Source of the DNA: Phycisphaerae bacterium
GTDB taxonomy: Bacteria; Planctomycetota; Phycisphaerae; UBA1845; Fen-1342
DNA length: 64,000 nt
Direction of reading: 5' to 3'
NCBI GenBank assembly: GCA_028277645.1
Contig: JANQFV010000017.1
Coordinates: 26,114 to 90,113, forward strand
The notes below the pieces were generated by a model. The model did no database searches. It saw nothing but the letters and a program-made list of their open reading frames with translations, and was not told where the DNA came from. The translations under genes were made by a program, and so were the position numbers. Positions 1-9,000 of this stretch are shown here, piece after piece (the first letter of the stretch is position 1; every line of letters starts with the position of its first letter).

Positions 1-3000
1 GCACGTCGTGCTGCACGACCACCGGATACGGCAGACCGGCGGCCGCCATACCGGGCGGCACCGGCGGCATGCGTCCCTTCTCGAGCCCACCGCTGTCGCC
101 CTCACTCGGGCGCAGCAGAGCGCTCTTGTCCTCGAACACCTGCTCGAGCAGGTCGGCGACTTCCTCGGCGTTCGCGTATTCCAGCCGGAACGCCTTCACG
201 TCAATGTCCGCACCTTCTGGCAGCGTGTCGAACACATCAACAATTGCCGTCAACGCCTCATTGTTGTCCTTGGTCGAGAAGATGATCAGTGAATTGGTGC
301 CCTCTTCCGGGATGATCTTGATCGACCGCTCCAGATCGAGCGCCGGCAACTCGCGGCCGTCGGCCGTGCGCAGACGCAGGACCTTCACGAACGGCTCACC
401 GGCCTTGTCGCCCGACGCCGAGCGGGCCGCCTCCTGCTGCTCCTCGATCATCGTGGTCAGCGTCTCGGCGACGTCACTCGCGTTCGCGTTCTGAAGCGGG
501 ATGATGATCACGTCGGCGGTGACGAAGTTGGGCATATCCTCCGCTTCTTCCGCCGTCAGCTTCACGTCGAGCGCCTCGATCAGTCCGGAGACCTCCTCGA
601 TGTCCTTGGGCGTGCCGACGATCATGATGCTGTTGTTGCGATCGACGGCACTGATCGAGACCTGCGCCTCCTTGGGCACCTCGCGCTGCGTGTTGAGCTG
701 CTCGATCGTGGGGATCAATATCGCGACCGCCTCCGACGCGCGCATGTTCTGCAGCACGACGGACTTCGCATCGGCGCCCTCGCCGGTCTTGTCGACGTCG
801 AGGACGTCGATCAGATCGGCGATGTCGTTCATCATGCGCTCGGACGCCGCCACGATCAGCGAGTTGCTGCGGGCCTCGGCGTTGACGCTGAAGCGCTCCT
901 GCGGCCCCGGCGAACTGGTCATGATCTCGATGCGCGAACTGATCGCCTCTTCGAGGATCGGGGCCAGCACGGTGGCCTTGGCCGATTCGAGCTGGAACAC
1001 CTCGATGATGCCGGGCGATGCCGTCTGATCCATCATGCCCAGAATCTGCTCGATGAACTCTACGTCGGTCTCATCACCGGTGATGACGATGCGCTGCGCG
1101 TCGATCGCCTTGACTGAGACGTCGCCCCGCAACGAGCCGCTGACGCCCGTCAGCGTTTGCATCACGTCTGTCTTCGGCGGCAACAGCGCCGGCGTACGCG
1201 CGGGCGGCTGCGACCTCGGTCGCGCCGGACCGGAAGGCTCGTCGGATGCAGGTGCGGTCTGTGCCGACGCCAACAGCTCGTCCTCCAGCGCCTCACGGGC
1301 CGCACGACGCGATGGTGCCGGCGGATCATCCTCATGCTGCGCACCGGAAAGCAGCGCCATGATCACCGGCGATAACGTCCCCGTTCCGACATACGGACGG
1401 GCCCACGCCGCCGTCCGCGGATGGAGCGGTGCGCAAGGCGCGGGTGCAATCGACGGCGTCCAAAGCTCGCCGCGCCGACCCGATCTGCGGTTACGTGAGC
1501 CGGAGGTTGATCCCCGCGGCCGCCCGGAGCGGATGTTGCTCGAGCGGCTGGTCTGTTGCGTCTGGACGTCGTTGATGATCTGCTCGGCCTGCTCGGCGGA
1601 GAGATTCTTGAACTCGATCACGCGCGTCACGGCCGAGTACGGTCGGACCTCAGCGAGTTGCTGAATAATTCCCTCGGCCAGGCCGAACAGCGCCTGATCA
1701 CCGCCGAGAATAATGGTGTTGGTAAATGCGTCAGCACCGACGACGAGCGTCCGCGGCTGGCGGCCGTGCTGCTCGGACATGCTGTTTTCGCTGTCGTTGA
1801 CGATCCGCTCGACCTCGGCCGCGAGAGCGCTCGCATCCTGGCCCAGCGGGATCGCGATCACCTTGGTGCGGTTGATCGTGAGGTTCGGATCGTCGAACCG
1901 CTCGACAAGCTCGCGCACCTCATCGACCTGCCGATTCGTGCCGCGGACGATCAGTGTCTTGCCGTTGTCATTGGGCACGATTTGCGGACCGGTGTCCGTG
2001 CCCGGCGCACTCCCGCCGCGCCGTCCGCCGCGCTGACCGCCGCCGGCCTGCTGGACGTTGGTGTCCAGGAACTGGTAGATGAAGCTGACCACCTGTGACG
2101 GTGGAACATTCTCGACCGCGACTTCGGCGATCGTGTAGCGATCGCTGATGCTGTTCTCCAGTTCGGCGATCACCATCGTCTCGACCTTGTCGATGTCCTC
2201 CGACCGGCCGAACACCATGACCGAGTTCGTCGCCGTCTCCGGGACGGCGGAGACGTTCAGCTCACGCATCGTTCCGCCCGCGCCGGGCATGCCGCCGCGT
2301 CCGCCGCGCCGCCCTCCGGGCGCCGCCCCCCCACCGGCGAAGCTGTTGATCGCTTCAGCAACCGTCTCGGCCTGGGCCTGCTCGAGCGTGAAGATCCGGA
2401 ATTGCTTGCGCTGATCCTCCGGCGTTTCGACTTCGACCGCCGCCAGAATTTGTGAGATGAACAGGAAAGTCTCTTCCGAGCCGACGACCATGACGCTGTT
2501 GGTGCGCGGGTCGGCAACCGCGGTAAACGCGTCGAAGTCGGTCTCCGTGCCGGTGCGCTGCGCGACCTGCATGTATTCCATCATCGCGCTCTTCACCAAC
2601 TCGACGACGGTCTCGGCGTCAGCGTAGCGCAGCTCGAAACGCTTCAGTTGCAGTTGCGTGTCCGGCTTGTCGAGCGTGGCGACGATGCCCTCGATTTGCG
2701 AGAACAGTTCGTCCGGCGCTCGTACGAGCAGCTTCTTGGCATCCTTGTCGCCCATGATCATGATCCGGCCGGATTGCAGCACACCACCGCCGCTGGGCTG
2801 GCCACGTCGGCCGCGGGATTGCCTGCCGCCAGTGCTGCCCGCGCTGCCGAACATCTGCATCAGCGTTTCGGCGAGCTTCTCCGGATCGGCGAACACCACG
2901 TCGATCTCGCGAATGTCCTGTCGAGCGCCGTCATCCAGCCGCTCGATGTCGGCAAAGATCAGGTCGCGTTTGTCCGGCGGGCCCCAGACGAGGATCGTGT

Positions 3001-6000
3001 TGGTCGCGGCCTCGGCGATGATGCGTACGTCATTGACCGTCGTCGGCGCACCGCCACCACGTCGGCCGCCGCCACCTCCACTGGTCACGTAGATCGGCTC
3101 GAGCGCGCTCGCGATGGCCGTCGCGTCGCCGAACTGGCAGACGTACATCTCGACCTCGGCCACCGAGCCCTCGATGTCGAGCAGGTTGATCTGGGCCTCG
3201 ACCTTGTCGCGGTCCTTGCCCTCGGCGGTGAAGATGATCGTGTTGCTGCGCGGATCGCCGGAGATCATCACCGGCCCCAGCGCCCCCGGCGAGCCACCAC
3301 CGCGTCCGCCACGACCGCCACCGGCACCCACCGCACTGCTGAACAACTCCTGGAGCAACGGCAGCACGTCGTCGACACGCGCGTTGACCAGCGGATAGTG
3401 ATACACGCCCACCACGTTGCGGCCTTCGAGCCCTTCGAGCTCTTCGATGATGCCGCTGATCACGCTCATCACCTCGGGCGGCGACGAGACCATCAGTGAG
3501 TTCGTGACGGCGTTGGGTACGATCTCGACGCGCTCGATCTTCGCGCCGCCTTCGACGCCCGGCACCGAGACCATCTGCTGCTGGAGCATCTCGATGAGCT
3601 GCTGCTGCGGTGCGCTGCGACCGCGCCCCCGCGCGCCGCGCTGCGTCGGCGTGCGGCCGCGGCGTTGCTGCAACTGTGAGATCCCCAGAATGTCCTTGAT
3701 GTTCTGCGCAGTTTCCGCGGCGTCCAGGTTCTTGAGCTGGAAGACCTTCAGGTCGACCTTGCCCGGCGGGATATCCAGCTCGCGCAGGAGCTGGTGAATC
3801 TCCGGCAGGTGCGACTCGTCACACTTCACGATCAGGTAGTTGTGCCCTGGATCGGTCGCGATGCGCAGTTGCTGCTGCTGGCCCTGCTGGCCCCGCTGTT
3901 GCCGCCCGCCGATCATGCCTTGCAACTGGTCGAACATCGAGCCGCGGCGCTGGTCCTCGCCATCGCGGCCCTGTTGTCGATTGCGCTGTTGCTGCTGAGG
4001 AATGATGATCTGCCGCTGCCGCACGTCGAACATGATGCTGAGAATCTCGGCGGCGGCATTCACATCACCGTACTTGAAGCGGAAGATGCGAATGACCTCG
4101 CCGAGCGAGCGTTCATCGCGGAACAGCTCGATCGCGTCGACGATATCGTCCACATCATCACGCTCGCCCTTGACGACGAGCGTGCCGTCATCCTGGAGCA
4201 CGATGTATGTCGGCTCCTTCTCCACCGGCGAACGGACGTTCTGGCCGGGCGCGTCAGCGTCAGCTTCGATATCCGAGTAGTCCTCGCGCGCGGGAACCTC
4301 GGCAAAGATCGGCACAGGTCGCGCCGGCTGCGTCGTCGCCTGCTGCTCATCCTCGCCAGTCACATCGGGTGACAGCAGGAACAGCGCCGGTCGGAACGGC
4401 GAGCGTGCGTCTTCGTCCGCGCTGGCGAGTCGCTGCGTGCCCAGCAGATCATCCGTGATCTCGTCGAGCAGATCACCCTGTTCGCCGCCGCGCTGAAATG
4501 GCGCCACGTGCCATACGCCGCGTTTTGATCCGCGCGGCGCTTCGCCGCGCGACTGCGTCGGCGCCTGCTCCTTCGGCGCGGCACCCTCGGGCGACTCGTC
4601 GTCGTCCCAGACGTCGACAATCAGTCGCTCCATCCGCGGCTTCTCGGTGGGAATCTGGAAGACCAGGTTGTCCTGGCCATCGCTGCGTGCCCTGATGTAC
4701 TCCGTCACCGCCGCCATGTCCAAGCCGCGGACGCTGAGCTGCCGCACGACCGCGTCAGGCTTGTAGCGCCGCTCGAACTGGCGGATGAGCTGTTCGACCT
4801 GGGGAAATTCGTTCGCCCGACACTTGACGATCAGGTACTCGTCGAACCAGTCGGCCTCGATGCTCGGGCCGCCGCGATCCTCGTCGGGCAACATGGCGCG
4901 CACGTCCCAGGCGATGTCGCTGGCACTGCCGCGGCTGATATCGACGAAGTAGATCGTCCGCCCGCCGAGCAGGAAGTTCTCGTCATCGGGCGCTACGTCC
5001 AGCTCGCCGATGAACGTCTCCACCTGGCGCATCTTGCGTTTGTTCGCGGTCACCAGCAGGCGATTGGCATAATCGTCCGCGGTGATGGTGACGGAGTCCT
5101 GCGGATTGCGCGACGGCGGGAAGATCCCGCTGAGGATGTCGTACGCCTCCAGCGAGGAAATGTTCTCCAGCCGGAAGACCTGGAACTCGGGCACGCGCGT
5201 GCTGTTCGCCTCCAGCTCGGTCAGCCAGCCCTCGACCTCCGCCACGTCCTTCGGCAGCCCCGCCAGCAGGATCGAGTTGCTGCCCGCGTCGGCGGTGATA
5301 CGCACCTGGCTGGCGTCGGCACCGCGTCGGCCGCCCTGCCCGGTTTGGAGAATCTGCTGGAGCGAATTTGCCAGCTCACGCGCATCGCCGTTGTCCAGCG
5401 GGATGATGTGGACGATCCGCCCGGTGTCTACCTCCTCATCGACCATCTTGACCAGCTCGGCCGCGAGATCCTGGTAGTCTTCCGGAGCGTAGACGAACAC
5501 GCGGTTGGTGATCGGCTCGGCGAACACAGACGTCTGGACGGTTGTGCGGCGGTTGCTGCCTTCGCGCTCGATTACCTTGGCCTTCAACATTGCGTCGAGG
5601 TTGCGGGAGATCTGCTCAGCCTGAACGTTCACCAGCCGATACGGACGCACGGCGCTGGCGCCCGGTGCATTGTCCTCCAATTCCGCGATGATCTTGTCGA
5701 TCATCACGAACGACTCGGGGGGGGCCATCACGACCAGGGTATTGGTCGTCGGCTCGGCGAAGGCACCCGGCTTGAGCTGGCCCGGACGCGCGTTGCGGCC
5801 CAGGTCCCGCAGCAGGCCCTGCACGGCCAGCGTCACCTGGCTCGCGTTGAGCACCTTCAGCTCGTACGTCTTGAGCTGCACACCGCTGGGGTCGACCTGG
5901 TCGACCTCCGCGATCAGCGCCTCGATCTCGTCCATCTTGTTCCGGGGCGCAGAGACCACCAGCACGCCATTGGTCACGGTCGCCTTGGCCTGTTGCGCCT

Positions 6001-9000
6001 CGCTCTGTCCACGGCGACCGCGGCTGCCGAACCACTGGTTGATCAGGTTGGCGACCTCGCTGGCATTCGCGTGGACGAGGTCCACGACCTGCGGCTCCCG
6101 GCCGTGCAGCACGACGCGCTCATCCAGCCACAGCGCCTGCTTTTTGATCTCTTCGAAATCCTCGTCCGAAGCCGTAACGAGCAACGAATTCGTAATCGCC
6201 TCGGGTTGGATGCGGACGATGATCTGCGAGATGTCCTCGCGGCGGCGCTGGTTCTGACGCTGCTCGAACATCGGGCGTAGCGTTTGCGCCACCGTGTTTG
6301 CATCGGCATGCGCCAGCTCGATCGAGCGCACCTGGCCTTCGTAATCCTCGGCCGGCACGTCCAATTCGGCGATGATCTGCTCGAGGTCGGGGACGATCTT
6401 CTCCGGCACGTAGCACACCAGCCGGTTCGTTCGCGCGTCGGCCACAATCGACAGGTTCTGCGTCGCGCGGCTGCTGCGGCCCGTGCGGACCAGCTTATTG
6501 GCGAGCATGTCCTGGATCATGCGGGCGTAGCGGCCGGCGTCGAGGTGTTCGAGCTTGACGAACTTCGTGATGGTCGTTTCCTTCTCGACCATCGTCTTGA
6601 AGCGCTCCATCATCGCTTCGATTTCTTCGAACTGATCCGTGCGGGCCGTGACGATGAGTGTGTCCGCGGCCGGATAGGCAGTAATCGCGACGCGTCGCTC
6701 GCGGGCCTGCTGCTGCGAGTTGATCGCGTTGGTCACCTGGCGGGCGAGATCGTGGATGCCCTGCCCGATGCCGGCCAGCTCGTAGGTGCGAACCTCGACC
6801 TTATCAACGCCGACCTTGTCCAGACGCTCGATCAATTCCAGAATGCCCGGCAACTTGTCTTCCGGCGCCTGCACGGCGATGCTGCGGCCGGCGACGACGT
6901 TGAAGCTGTATTCCTTACCGATCTTGCTGCGCCGTCCCCAGCCCCCGCCGCCATACTGCTGGTTCAGGATGTTCGCGATTTCCCATGGGCTGGCGTTGAG
7001 GACTTCGACAATCTCAAGCGTGCCACGTTTCACCAGCGCCTGCTCGTCGAGATCTTTCGCCCACTTCTCGATTTCGCTGTAGTCCTCATCCGTGCCACCC
7101 ACGATCAGCGAGTTGGTCAGCGGCTCGGCGCTGATCTGCAGCGTGCGAGCACGAATCTTCTCGTTGAAGATCTGCCGCAGGACGTTGTTGACCGTGTTTG
7201 CGTCCGCGTTCGCCAGCGGGATCGTACGAAGCTGGTTCTGCGCCGTCGGCGGCTGGTCCAGCCGTTCGATCAGCTCGGCCGCCATCGGGATGACGAACTT
7301 GGGCGCACTGACGATGACTTCGTTCCGCCGCGTATCGACGCTGATGCTGATGCGATCGGACACCGCCCGGCCGCGCGTACGGCCGATCTGACTGGTGAGC
7401 AGGTTGCGCACAAGGCCGGCGATATAGTTCGCATCGGCTTCCTGGACCGCGAAGAACTCGCGAATCGGCTCGACGTCCTGCGCCTCGGACTCGAACGTCG
7501 AGATGATCTCATTGATCCGCGCGTACATGTCCTTGGGCGCGCTAATGATCAACGTCTCGGTCGTCGTGTCATAAGCGAACGTCGCCCGCAGCCCGTCCGG
7601 CCGCCGCGGCTCGTTGCGGAAGACCTGGTTCAGGTTGTTGGCCAGCGCCCGCACATCCAGCCCGGCAAGTTTGCGGGCTTCGGTATCCATCGGCGTGGAC
7701 GGCGGCTGGTCGGCCTCGACGTCGTACTGCTCGAGCAGGGTCAGGCCGAACTTGACGGCCACTTCCGGACCGTTGATCACCACGCGATTGGTTCGCTGGT
7801 CGGCCGTTACGCGGATGGCCTGCGCCGCTCGCCTGCCAAGCTGCTGCTGCATGTACGTCAGTAGCTGTTCGCGCAGCCAGGTAGCCGCGTCTCGAGCCTG
7901 CGCGTGCGTCATCTGCCGGAACTCGACCTGGGGCGCCTGCCCGCGGGCCGCCTCGACATACTCGTCGATCAGCTCCTGTGCCTGATCCAGCACGTCCTTC
8001 TGACACGTCAGCAGAATCGTCTCCGAAGTCGCATCTGGATCGAACCGGGCCACGACATTCCGTCGCGCGCGAAACGCGTTGTTCAGTTTCGACGCGATCT
8101 GGCCGACGTCCGCGCCTTCAAGCTTGATCGTCTTGATGACGATCTCGCTGCCCTTCGGATCGTCGAGCTGCTGGATGAACGCCTCGATTTCCGGCAGCTT
8201 GTCCTTCGGCGCTTCGACGATCACCTGCGGACCGGACACGATCGCCTTGACCTGCGTGCCGATCGGCTGCCGCGAGCGTCCCCGCACGCCGCCGTAGACC
8301 TGCTGAATCGCAGACGCGACGTTGCGGGCCTCGGCGTGCCGTGGCGTGAAGAAGCGCCGCTCGGGCTCCTGCGCCCCGACGCGCTGGTCCATGTCCATCG
8401 CGTAGTCTTTGATCTTCTCCAGGTCCGACTTGTTGGCCTGCACGATCAGCGAGTTCGTAATCGGGTCGGACTGAATCAACGGGCCTATGCCCGCCGTCAC
8501 GCCGCGCCCGCGCCGCACGTTCCGCCCCATGCCGAACATCTGCTGGATCTGCTGGGCCACCTGCGTGGCGTCGGCGTATGCGAGCGGCAGAATCTCGGTC
8601 TGATCCTCGCTGCCCTCGACATCCATGGTCTCGATCAAGCCCGCGATCTCATCGATCGCCGGCTGCACGCCGTAGACCCAGATCTGATCGCCGTCGGGCT
8701 GAATCGCGACCTGCGAGCGCCCGAGCACCGGATGCTGGTACGCGCGATAGAACTGCCCCAACGTGGCGGCGATCGTCTCGGCGTTGCCCTTCTCGATCGC
8801 GAACACTTCCAGCACCGGCGAGCTGGTCAGCGCCCGGCTGTCCCAGAGTTGGATGGTCTCGTTGATCTTCTCCCAGTCGTCATCCGTGCAATACACAATC
8901 AGGATACCCGCGTCGTCGAGCGGGATGACCTGGTAGTCCGTAGTCTGCGTCACGCTCACCGGCTGGCGGACGCCGCGGCGACCGCGAATGCGACTGGACA

